Part shown: one piece after another, positions 29,882-37,375 of the stretch | How the letters are laid out: every line of letters starts with the position of its first letter | Numbering within the stretch: position 1 is the stretch's first letter | Assembly (NCBI GenBank): GCA_016717005.1 | Contig: JADJUF010000021.1 | Coordinates: 1 to 64,000 of the forward strand | Direction of reading: 5' to 3' | Length of the DNA stretch: 64,000 nt | From: Myxococcales bacterium | GTDB lineage: Bacteria; Myxococcota_A; Polyangia; Haliangiales; Haliangiaceae | Notes under the pieces: generated by a model | Seen by the model: only the letters and a program-made list of their open reading frames with translations | Told to the model about the DNA's origin: nothing | Databases searched by the model: none | Position numbers and translations under genes: made by a program

Positions 29882-31399
29882 ATGGCGCTCTGGCTGTGGA
29901 TCGTGTGTGCCCTCGGCGGGCTCCTGCTCGTGGTCGCGATCTACGACCTGACCCAGAAGCGGCGCGCGATCCTGCGCAACTTCCCGATCATCGGCCACTT
30001 CCGCTACCTGTTCGAGCTGGTCGGCCCCGAGCTGCGCCAGTACATCGTGACCGGCAACGACGAGGAGCGCCCGTTCTCGCGCGATCAGCGGCGCTGGGTC
30101 TACGCGTCGTCGAAGAAGGAGAACAACTACTTCGGCTTCGGCACCGACAACGATCTCGAGCAGGCCTCGTCGTACGTGATCGTCCGCCACGCCGCGTTCC
30201 CGCTGTCGGCCCACGTGCCGGCCACCGCCGACCTGCCGTGCGTCAAGGTCCTCGGCGGCACGCGCGGCCGCGCCAAGGCGTTCCGGCCCACCTCGATCGT
30301 CAACGTCTCGGCGATGAGCTACGGCTCGCTGTCGGGCGCGGCGGTGACCGCGCTCAACCGCGGCGTGGCGCTGGCCGGCGCGCTCCAGAACACCGGCGAG
30401 GGCGGCATCTCCGACTACCACCGCGCGGGCGGCGAGCTGATCTGGCAGATCGGCACCGGCTACTTCGGCTGCCGCGCCCCCGACGGGACGTTCTCGATCG
30501 AGCGGTTCCGCGAGTCGATCGCCTCGGCCAAGGTCAAGGCCATCGAGCTCAAGCTGTCGCAGGGCGCCAAGCCCGGCATGGGCGGGCTGCTCCCCGGCGC
30601 CAAGGTCACGCCCGAGATCGCGCGCATCCGCGGCGTGCCGGTCGGCCAGGACGTCCACAGCCCGGCCGCGCACTCGTCGTTCCGCGACGTGTCGTCGATG
30701 CTCGACTTCATCGAGCGCCTCGCCGACGAGACCGGCCTGCCGGTCGGGATCAAGAGCGCCGTCGGCGAGATGGCGTTCTGGCACGAGCTGGCCCGGCAGA
30801 TGCGCCAGAGCGGCCGCGCGCCCGACTTCATCACGATCGACGGCGGCGAGGGCGGCACCGGCGCCGCCCCGCTGGTCTTCAGCGATCACGTCGCGCTGCC
30901 GTGGAAGCTCGGCTTCGCGGCGGTCTACCGGGCGCTGGCCGAGGAGGGCGTCCACGAGGACCTCGTCTTCATCGGCTCGGGCCGGCTCGGCTTCCCCGAG
31001 TCCGCGCTCCTGGCGCTGGCGATGGGCTGCGATCTGATCAACGTCGCGCGCGAGGCGATGCTGGCGATCGGCTGCATCCAGGCCCAGCGCTGCCACACCG
31101 GCCACTGCCCGACCGGCATCGCCACCCAGAACCGCTGGCTGATGCGCGGCCTCGATCCCACGCTCAAGAGCGCGCGCCTGGCCAACTACCTGGTGACGCT
31201 GCGCAAGGATCTGCTCCAGCTCGCCCACGCCTGCGGCCAGGTCCACCCGGCGCTGGTGCCGCTCGACAGCCTCGACGTCATCGACGGGCTGGTCCGGCGC
31301 TCCGCCAGCGAGGTGTTCGGGTACGCGCCCGGCTGGGGCCTGCCGCCGGCCGACGAGCGCGCGGCGATCGCCGCGGTCATGACCGCCGCCGCCGCGTGA
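29882..31399 (+). CDS. FMN/3Fe-4S glutamate-synthase-like oxidoreductase
   Basis: The 505-residue protein begins with a membrane span (LWLWIVCALGGLLLVVAIYDL). The glutamate synthase central/FMN domain follows, with SIVNVSAMSYGSLSG, NTGEGGISDYH, LSQGAKPGMGG, the FMN phosphate loop GGEGGTGAAP and IGSGRLG. The 3Fe-4S cysteines are C-x5-C-x4-C (CIQAQRCHTGHCPTG). It lacks the glutaminase domain, as do the stand-alone 'FMN-binding glutamate synthase family' proteins. The electron donor and true substrate of these are mostly unknown. The last codons and stop are duplicated in tandem immediately downstream. Confidence 0.88.
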   Translation: MALWLWIVCALGGLLLVVAIYDLTQKRRAILRNFPIIGHFRYLFELVGPELRQYIVTGNDEERPFSRDQRRWVYASSKKENNYFGFGTDNDLEQASSYVIVRHAAFPLSAHVPATADLPCVKVLGGTRGRAKAFRPTSIVNVSAMSYGSLSGAAVTALNRGVALAGALQNTGEGGISDYHRAGGELIWQIGTGYFGCRAPDGTFSIERFRESIASAKVKAIELKLSQGAKPGMGGLLPGAKVTPEIARIRGVPVGQDVHSPAAHSSFRDVSSMLDFIERLADETGLPVGIKSAVGEMAFWHELARQMRQSGRAPDFITIDGGEGGTGAAPLVFSDHVALPWKLGFAAVYRALAEEGVHEDLVFIGSGRLGFPESALLALAMGCDLINVAREAMLAIGCIQAQRCHTGHCPTGIATQNRWLMRGLDPTLKSARLANYLVTLRKDLLQLAHACGQVHPALVPLDSLDVIDGLVRRSASEVFGYAPGWGLPPADERAAIAAVMTAAAA

Positions 31400-31494
31400 T
31401 CGCGCCGTCGGGCGATGGCGCCCGACGAGCGCGCGGCGATCGCCGCGGTCATGACCGCCGCCGCCGCGTGATCGCGCCGTCGGGCGATGGCGCC
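31351..31494 (+). repeat. Perfect 72-bp tandem duplication across a stop codon
   Basis: 31351-31422 and 31423-31494 are identical. The unit covers the last 16 codons of the oxidoreductase gene, its TGA and 23 bp of flank. The palindromes GGCGATCGCC and GGTCATGACC lie inside the unit. The second copy is non-coding and ends 33 bp before the orn start. Confidence 0.9.
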
Positions 31495-31526
31495 GGGCGC
31501 CGGCCTCGCGCTACCGTGCCGCGCCG

Positions 31527-32066
31527 ATGACGTCCCTGCTCTTGTGGCTCGACATGGAGATGACCGGCCTCGATCCCGCGCGCGAGCGCGTGCTCGAGAT
31601 CGCGACGATCGTGACCGACGATCTGCTCGAGGAGGTCGCGATCGGCCCCGACCTGGTCGTGCACCAGCCCGACGAGATCCTGGCGGCCATGGACCGCTGG
31701 AACACCGACCACCACGGCGGCTCGGGCCTGACCGAGCGCGCGCGCGCGTCGAGGGTGACCGAGGCCGAGGCCGAGGCCCAGACCCTGGCGTTCGTCGACG
31801 CCCACTTCGGCCCCAAGGATCGCCCGGTCCTGTGCGGCAACTCGATCCACCAGGATCGGCGGTTCATCCGCCGCTACCTGCCGGCGTTCGACGCCCGCCT
31901 GCACTACCGGATGATCGACGTGTCGACGGTCAAGGAGCTGGGCCGCCGCTGGTTCCCGACCGCGCTCGCGGCCCAGCCGCCCAAGGTCGAGAGCCACCGC
32001 GCGCTCGGCGACATCCGCGAGTCGATCGCCGAGCTGCGCTACTACCGGGCCAACCTGTTCAAGTGA
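31527..32066 (+). CDS. orn: Oligoribonuclease
   Basis: The 179-residue protein is a DEDDh 3'-5' exonuclease. It has the Exo I residues DMEMTGLD, the Exo II region GNSIHQDRRFI, IDVSTVKEL, and Exo III HRALGDIRESI, plus the family end YYRANLFK. It degrades 2-5-mer RNA and pGpG. Length matches E. coli Orn (181). It is followed by a tandem-repeat array in the convergent gap before the next minus-strand gene. Confidence 0.96.
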   Translation: MTSLLLWLDMEMTGLDPARERVLEIATIVTDDLLEEVAIGPDLVVHQPDEILAAMDRWNTDHHGGSGLTERARASRVTEAEAEAQTLAFVDAHFGPKDRPVLCGNSIHQDRRFIRRYLPAFDARLHYRMIDVSTVKELGRRWFPTALAAQPPKVESHRALGDIRESIAELRYYRANLFK

Positions 32067-32104
32067 GGCGGCGCGGCGGGTGCGGCACGGCGCCGCTGCT
32101 CGCC

Positions 32105-32359
32105 GACGGCGATCGCCCCGGTCGCGCCGGCCCCCGCGGCGTTCCGCCCGACCATGATCGCCCCGGTCGCGCCGGCCCCCGCGGCGTTCCGCCCGACCGT
32201 GATCGCCCCGGTCGCGCCGGCCCCGCGGCGTTCCGCCCGACCGTGATCGCCCCGGTCGCGCCGGCCGGCGCGGCGGGGCGCACGACGGTGACCGCCGCGG
32301 TCGCGCCGGCCCCCCGCGGCGCTACTCGCCGACGGTGATCGCCACGGTCGCACCGGCCG
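32105..32359 (-). repeat. Tandem ~45-bp array copied from a gene 3' end
   Basis: Units start at 32105, 32150, 32195, 32239, 32284 and 32331 (plus-strand coordinates, period 44-47 bp). Each begins GAC-GTGATCGCC-CGGTC. The rightmost copy is the coding 3' end (residues AGATVAITVG) of the small minus-strand gene that stops at 32322. The other five lie downstream of that stop and fill the gap to orn. Confidence 0.8.
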
Positions 32360-32675
32360 GCGCGTCGGCCTCGCGCACGACCCGGTGCGGCCCGTCGGGC
32401 AGGATCAGGTCGATCGTGACCTTGGCCCGGCCCTTGGGCGCCGGCGTGGTCAGGCGCACCGCCCGGCCGCCGACCTGCTGGTGGACCGCCAGCACCTGGT
32501 CGCCGCCGGTGATCGTCACCTCGACCGAGCGGACCTCGCCGGCGGGCGCCAGGTCGATCTGCCAGCGGACGTCGCCGCCGCCGCCGCCGAGCTTGCCCAT
32601 GACCAGGATCGCCACGACCGCGACCGCCGCGGCCGCGACCACCCGACCGCCGAGGCGTCGAACCGACAACTGCAC
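32322..32675 (-). CDS. Small membrane-anchored protein
   Basis: From GTG 32675 the 117-residue product has one N-terminal span (VVAAAAVAVVAILVMG), a Gly run, then a beta-rich periplasmic domain (VRWQIDLAPAGEVRSVEVTI ... KVTIDLILPDGPHRVVREAD). No named family. It is divergent from glgC with 66 bp between. Its 3' end (GATVAITVGE) seeded the downstream tandem array. Confidence 0.55.
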   Translation of the reverse strand: MQLSVRRLGGRVVAAAAVAVVAILVMGKLGGGGGDVRWQIDLAPAGEVRSVEVTITGGDQVLAVHQQVGGRAVRLTTPAPKGRAKVTIDLILPDGPHRVVREADAPAGATVAITVGE

Positions 32676-32741
32676 CGCGCGGTTGTAGCCTGACCGCCGC
32701 GCGCTGTCACCGGCGACGGGGCCGCGGTACCATCCTCCCTG

Positions 32742-34142
32742 ATGAAGGACACGCTGGCGATGATCATGGCGGGCGGGAAGGGATCGCGGCTGGGCCCGCT
32801 GACCTTGCACCGCTCGAAGCCGGCGGTCCCGTTCGCGGGCCGCTACCGGATCATCGACTTCGTCCTGTCGAACTTCGTCAACGCCGGCTACCGCCGCATC
32901 TACATGCTCACGCAGTACATGGCGTCGAGCCTGATCAAGCACCTGTCGCGCAACTGGCGCCTGTCGGGCTTCGGCGAGTACATCGAGGTCGTGCCGGCGC
33001 AGATGCGCCTGGGCGAGTTCTGGTACCGCGGCACCGCCGACGCCGTCTACCAGAACCTCAACCTCGTGCGCGACGCGCGCCCGGCCCACGTGTGCGTGTT
33101 CGGCGGCGACCACGTCTACAAGTTCGCGGTCGACCAGATGGAGCAGTTCCACCGCGAGCGCGAGGCCGACCTGACCGTCGGCGTGTTCGCGGTGCCGCGG
33201 TCCGAGGCCCACCAGTTCGGGTGCCTCCACGTCGACGAGCAGCACAACATCATCGCGTTCGTCGAGAAGCCCGCCGATCCGCCGGCGATGCCGGGCCGCC
33301 CCGACTGGTCGCTGGTGTCGATGGGCAACTACATCTTCAAGGCCGACGCCCTGACCCGGGTCCTCGTCGAGGACGCCGCCGACGTCACCAGCCGCCACGA
33401 CTTCGGCAAGGACGTCATCCCGCGCCTGCTGGCCGCCGGGGCCCGGGTGTTCGCGTTCGACTTCGGGGCGTCGCGGGTGCCCGGCGACCCCGCCGACGCC
33501 GAGCCGTACTGGCGCGACGTCGGCACGATCGACAGCTACTTCGACGCCAACATGGAGCTGCGGGCCCGGGTCCCGGCCATGGACCTGTACAACCGCAAGT
33601 GGCGCATCCGCAGCGCCCAGCGCGACTACCCGCCGGCCCGGTTCGTGCGCGCCGGCGAGGGCCTGCCACCGTGCGAGATCGACGACAGCCTGATGTGCGA
33701 GGGCTCGATCGTCGCCAGCGGCACGCTCCGCAAGGTCGTGCTCGGCTACGACTGCTTCGTCCACGCCGGCGCCGAGCTGGTCGAGTCGGTGGTGCTGTCG
33801 GGCTGCGACATCGGCGCCGGCGCCCGGCTGCGCCGCGTGATCATGGACAAGAATTGCAAGATCGCGCCCGGCGCCGAGATCGGCTACGACCTCGACGCCG
33901 ATCGTGCGCGCCTGCCGTTCGTGACCGAGAGCGGCATCGCGGTCATCCCCAAGGGCACGGTCGTGCCGGTCAAGGGCCCGGTGGTGCTGGCCAACGACGT
34001 GTCCGAGCTGATCGCCAACGATCCCGAGCTGCGCAGCCAGCTCACCGCCGGGACCTTCGCGATCGCCGAGCACGGCCGCCACAGCTACGAGTCGGCCGGC
34101 CCGCGGTTCCTGCAGTTCGGGCAGCGCACCGACGAGCCATGA
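32742..34142 (+). CDS. glgC: Glucose-1-phosphate adenylyltransferase
   Basis: The 466-residue enzyme makes ADP-glucose from ATP and glucose-1-phosphate, the first committed step of glycogen synthesis. Visible motifs are GGKGSRLGPLT, KPAVPFAGRYRIIDF, YRGTADAVYQN, FGGDHVYKF and a C-terminal left-handed beta-helix with hexapeptide turns (SGCDIGAGARLRRVIMDKNC). The length is a little above the usual 400-430. The stop overlaps glgA by 4 bp, so synthesis of precursor and polymer is coupled. Confidence 0.97.
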   Translation: MKDTLAMIMAGGKGSRLGPLTLHRSKPAVPFAGRYRIIDFVLSNFVNAGYRRIYMLTQYMASSLIKHLSRNWRLSGFGEYIEVVPAQMRLGEFWYRGTADAVYQNLNLVRDARPAHVCVFGGDHVYKFAVDQMEQFHREREADLTVGVFAVPRSEAHQFGCLHVDEQHNIIAFVEKPADPPAMPGRPDWSLVSMGNYIFKADALTRVLVEDAADVTSRHDFGKDVIPRLLAAGARVFAFDFGASRVPGDPADAEPYWRDVGTIDSYFDANMELRARVPAMDLYNRKWRIRSAQRDYPPARFVRAGEGLPPCEIDDSLMCEGSIVASGTLRKVVLGYDCFVHAGAELVESVVLSGCDIGAGARLRRVIMDKNCKIAPGAEIGYDLDADRARLPFVTESGIAVIPKGTVVPVKGPVVLANDVSELIANDPELRSQLTAGTFAIAEHGRHSYESAGPRFLQFGQRTDEP

Positions 34143-35587
34143 GGATCCTCGCGGTGGCGTCCGAGGTCGCGCCCTGGGCGGCCACCGGCGGCCTGGCCGA
34201 CGTCGTCGCGGCGCTGCCGCCGGCGCTGACCGCCGCCGATCGCGAGGTCCGGATCGCGACGGTGGTGCCGCTGTACCGAGCGACGCGCCAGCGCCTCGCC
34301 GCCGCCGGCGTCGCGCTCGGGCCGGGCCGGGGCCTGGTGCTGGCGATCGGCGAGCGCATCGTGGCGGTGACCGTGCGCCCCGCCGCCGGGGTGTGGTTCG
34401 TCGAGTGCGATCCGCTCTACGATCGCGACGGCCTGTACGGCGACGCCGACGGCCGCGATCACGACGACAACCCGATGCGCTTCGCGGTGCTGGCGCGGGC
34501 CGCCCTGGCCGCGGCGCCGACGATCCTCGACGGGCCGATCGACGTCGTCCACGGCCACGACTGGCAGGGCAGCCTGGCGGTGGCCTACGCGGCCCAGGAC
34601 GACCTGCCGGCGGCCCGGATCACGACGATCCACAACCTCGCGTACCGCGGCCTGTGCAGCAAGGACTGGGTGCCGCGCCTGGGCCTGCCGTGGTCGGTGT
34701 TCGATCACCACCGCGCCGAGTTCTACGATCAGCTCAGCCTGCTCAAGGCCGGCCTGGCCTACGCCGACCTGATCACGACCGTCAGCCCGACCTACGCCCG
34801 CGAGATCCTCACGCCCGAGCGCGGCGAGGGCCTCGACGGGTTCCTGCGCACCGACGTCGCGCGCATCGTCGGCATCACCAACGGCATCGACACCGCCGCG
34901 TGGGACCCGCGCACCGATCCCGCGCTGCCGGCCCGATTCACCCGCGCCGAGCGCCGGGGCAAGGTCGCGTGCCGCGCGGCGCTCGCGGCCGAGCTGGGCC
35001 TGGCCGTCACGGACGAGACCCCGATCGTCGCGGCGGTGGCGCGGCTGACGCCGCAGAAGGGGATCGATCTGCTCGCCGACGTGGTCCCGACCGCGATCGC
35101 CGCCGGCGCCCGCGTGGTCGTGCTCGGCAGCGGCGACCGCGACCTCGAGGATCGCCTGCGCGGGCTGGCGGCGGCGTTCCCGGGCGCCCTGGCGGTGCGG
35201 CTCGCCTTCGATCCGGCGATCGCCCGACGGATCTACGCCGGCGCCGACCTGTTCGCGATGCCCAGCCGGTTCGAGCCGTGCGGGCTCGGCCAGCTCTACG
35301 CGATGCGCTACGGCACGGTCCCGGTCGTGGCCGCGGTCGGCGGCCTGGCCGACACGGTCATCGACGCGGCCGCGCCCGACGGCACCGGCTTCCGGTTCGA
35401 GGTGATCGACGCGCCCGGGCTGTGGTGGGCGCTCGCGCGCGCGATCACCTCGTTCCGCGACGACCGCGCGGAGTTCGACGCGATCGCCGGCCGGGCGATG
35501 GCGCGCGACGTGTCGTGGCGCACCGCCGCCCGCGACTACCTGGGCACCTTCCGCGCGGCCCGGCGCGCGCGCACCGCGGGACCGTGA
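34139..35587 (+). CDS. glgA: Glycogen synthase (ADP-glucose, GT5)
   Basis: The 482-residue protein is a GT5 glycogen synthase. It has HGHDWQ, TIHNLAYRG, TVSPTYAREI, ITNGID, ARLTPQKGIDLL and the acceptor/nucleotide loop PSRFEPCGLGQLYAMRYG. One oddity is the N-terminal motif. It is normally KTGGL or KVGGL, whose Lys contacts ADP-glucose (Lys15 in E. coli), but here it reads AATGGLADV, so the Lys is Ala. Length is as in E. coli (477). It is overlapped with glgC and with the next gene. Confidence 0.95.
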   Translation: MRILAVASEVAPWAATGGLADVVAALPPALTAADREVRIATVVPLYRATRQRLAAAGVALGPGRGLVLAIGERIVAVTVRPAAGVWFVECDPLYDRDGLYGDADGRDHDDNPMRFAVLARAALAAAPTILDGPIDVVHGHDWQGSLAVAYAAQDDLPAARITTIHNLAYRGLCSKDWVPRLGLPWSVFDHHRAEFYDQLSLLKAGLAYADLITTVSPTYAREILTPERGEGLDGFLRTDVARIVGITNGIDTAAWDPRTDPALPARFTRAERRGKVACRAALAAELGLAVTDETPIVAAVARLTPQKGIDLLADVVPTAIAAGARVVVLGSGDRDLEDRLRGLAAAFPGALAVRLAFDPAIARRIYAGADLFAMPSRFEPCGLGQLYAMRYGTVPVVAAVGGLADTVIDAAAPDGTGFRFEVIDAPGLWWALARAITSFRDDRAEFDAIAGRAMARDVSWRTAARDYLGTFRAARRARTAGP

Positions 35588-36999
35588 GCCCGCGCCGCCG
35601 GGCGCTCGCGCTCGCGCTGGTGGCGCTGGCGGTGGCGCTGGCGCTCCTCGGCGCGCGCCGGGCGCTGGCGGCGTGGATGATCGGCGACGGCGTCGGCGCG
35701 ACCCAGCGCCCGCTGCGCCCGGGCCCGGCGGTGCCGCCGCCGCCGCGCGCGCCGCTGCGGGTGATCGTGCTCGACGGGCTGACCGCCGCCGACGCGACGA
35801 CGCCGGCGCTCGCGGCGCTGTGCGCCCGCGGCGTCGACCTGACCATCGACGTCGGGTTTCCGACCAAGTCGCTGCCGGTGCAGGCGGTGCTGTGGACCGG
35901 CCTGACCGCGCAGCAGCTCGGGCTCGGGCCCAGCAACCGTCGGCGCGCGCTGCCGCCCGGGGCCCTGCCCGCCCTGGTCCCAGGCTCGATCGCCGTGGTC
36001 GAGTCGTGGACCCGCATCGCCGGCTCGATGGGCTTCGCGCGGGTCGAGCCCGCCGCCCGCGCCGACGCCGCCGAGCCCGACGCCGACGCCGACGCCGTGG
36101 CCGCGTGGGCGACCGAGTTCCCGCGGGCCGCGCGGGCCGCGGTCGCGTCGACCGCGCCGCTGGTGCTCGTGCACGTGCTCGCGATCGATCGGGCCGCGCA
36201 CGCCGGCGGCCGCGGCACCGAGGCGTACCGACGCGCGCGCGCCGACGCCGACGCCCTGGTCGCGACGCTGATCGCGCGCCGCCCCGACGCGACCTGGCTC
36301 GTGCTCAGCGATCACGGCCACCGCGCCGGCGGCGGCCACGGCGACGCCGAGCCCGCCGTGCGCTACGTGCGCGGCTGCGTGACGCCGACGCCGCCGGGCG
36401 CGGCCCGGCGCGGCGCGGTGCACCTCGTCGACCTCGCCCGCCACCTGCGCGACGTCGCCGGCCAGCCGCCGCGGCCCGGCGCGGTCGGTCGCCCGCTGGC
36501 GGCGGCCCTGGCCGCGCCCGATCCCGACGCGACGCTCCCGCGCCCGGGCCGCGCGCGCTGGCTGCTCGCCGGGCTGCTGCTGGTGATCGGCGGCGGGCTC
36601 GCGATCGCGCGCGCGCGGCCGCGCTGGTCGGTGGCGTGGCTGCCGCTGGCGATCGCCGCCGACCTGGCGTGGCGCGGCGCGCCGACCTTGTCCGCGCGCG
36701 ATCCGCGCGCGGCGATCGTGTGCGCGGTGCTCGCCGCGGTGCCGGCGCTGGTGCTCGCGCGCCGCGATCGGCGCGCGCTCGGCGCGATCGCGATCACCTG
36801 CGCGACCGCGGTCGCCATGGCGGCGGTGCTCGCGGGCGTGCCGACGGCGCTCGTCGACGGCCGGCCGCCGGCGCGCCCGTACGTGACCGCGGTCCTCGAG
36901 CTCGTCGCCGCGGCCATGGCGGCGGTGGCCTGGCTGACCCTCGCGGTCGGCCTGCTGATGTCCGCCACTCCGGACGCCCGGGCCGGCCGGCGGCGGTGA
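35584..36999 (+). CDS. Alkaline-phosphatase-fold phosphodiesterase, membrane-bound
   Basis: GTG 35584 overlaps the glgA stop. The 471-residue product has an N-terminal anchor (ALALALVALAVALALLGARR). A type I phosphodiesterase/alkaline-phosphatase-like domain follows, with VIVLDGLTAADA near residue 60, a T/S-containing loop FPTKSLPVQAVLWTGL, AIDRAAHAGG and LSDHGHRAGGGHGD (metal ligands). Four or five C-terminal spans complete it. It resembles the ethanolamine-phosphate-transferase group, so it may add or remove a phospho-group on a surface polymer. Its link to glycogen genes is by operon position only. Confidence 0.7.
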   Translation: MSPRRRALALALVALAVALALLGARRALAAWMIGDGVGATQRPLRPGPAVPPPPRAPLRVIVLDGLTAADATTPALAALCARGVDLTIDVGFPTKSLPVQAVLWTGLTAQQLGLGPSNRRRALPPGALPALVPGSIAVVESWTRIAGSMGFARVEPAARADAAEPDADADAVAAWATEFPRAARAAVASTAPLVLVHVLAIDRAAHAGGRGTEAYRRARADADALVATLIARRPDATWLVLSDHGHRAGGGHGDAEPAVRYVRGCVTPTPPGAARRGAVHLVDLARHLRDVAGQPPRPGAVGRPLAAALAAPDPDATLPRPGRARWLLAGLLLVIGGGLAIARARPRWSVAWLPLAIAADLAWRGAPTLSARDPRAAIVCAVLAAVPALVLARRDRRALGAIAITCATAVAMAAVLAGVPTALVDGRPPARPYVTAVLELVAAAMAAVAWLTLAVGLLMSATPDARAGRRR

Positions 37000-37003
37000 C
37001 CGT

Positions 37004-37117
37004 GTCCGACCTCCGGACAACCAATCAAGCGGTCCGACCACGGACTGGTCCGCCATCCGGACACCCTGGCGGGGTGGCCGTGTCCGAAAACCGGACTGAG
37101 TGTCCGGTGCTCCGGAT
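37004..37117. promoter_or_regulatory. Array of five GTCCG-N(4-6)-CGGAC palindromes
   Basis: Copies are at 37004-37018, 37032-37045, 37048-37062, 37082-37096 and 37102-37117. The spacer is 5, 4, 5, 5 and 6 bp; the last half site is CGGAT. The array starts five bases after the phosphodiesterase-like gene stops and is followed by TGTTGACAACT (37121-37131). It looks like a multi-site operator for a dimeric DNA-binding protein. Confidence 0.6.
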
Positions 37118-37375
37118 GCCTGTTGACAACTCGCCTGCCCGGGCGGGTTATTCACAGCTCGTCAAGCGCCTAAGCACCCGGTTACGATGACCATTGGTGG
37201 CGACTCGAGCTGCCTGTGGAGAAGTTGTTGGTTGGGTGTGCCCGCCCCCGCTGGACCGACCGAGATCAGCGACGTTAGGTAGGATATGTCACTGCATCGT
37301 ACGACCTGTGACGGCGTGGCACATCGAGTCGGATACCACACATCCGTTCAGTACATGGTCTGCTAGAATGGGCCC
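37118..37375 (+). promoter_or_regulatory. Lower-GC leader with promoter-like and DnaA-box-like sites
   Basis: No gene is seen in this stretch, which is visibly less GC-rich than its surroundings. It holds TGTTGACAACT (37121-37131), TTATTCACA (37149-37157, one mismatch to the E. coli DnaA box), TGTGGAGAA (37217-37225, one mismatch on the other strand) and TAGAAT (37364-37369). TAGAAT lies 6 bp before the GTG at 37376, which would give a leaderless transcript. Confidence 0.35.

Noticed and set aside
32067..32321. In-frame extension of the minus-strand small protein through the 45-bp repeats
   Set aside because: A TAG at 32322-32324 closes the gene before the repeats.
37000..37375. Calling this gap the chromosomal origin
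   Set aside because: Only two imperfect DnaA-like boxes and no dnaA/dnaN or other origin genes nearby; kept as a possibility only.
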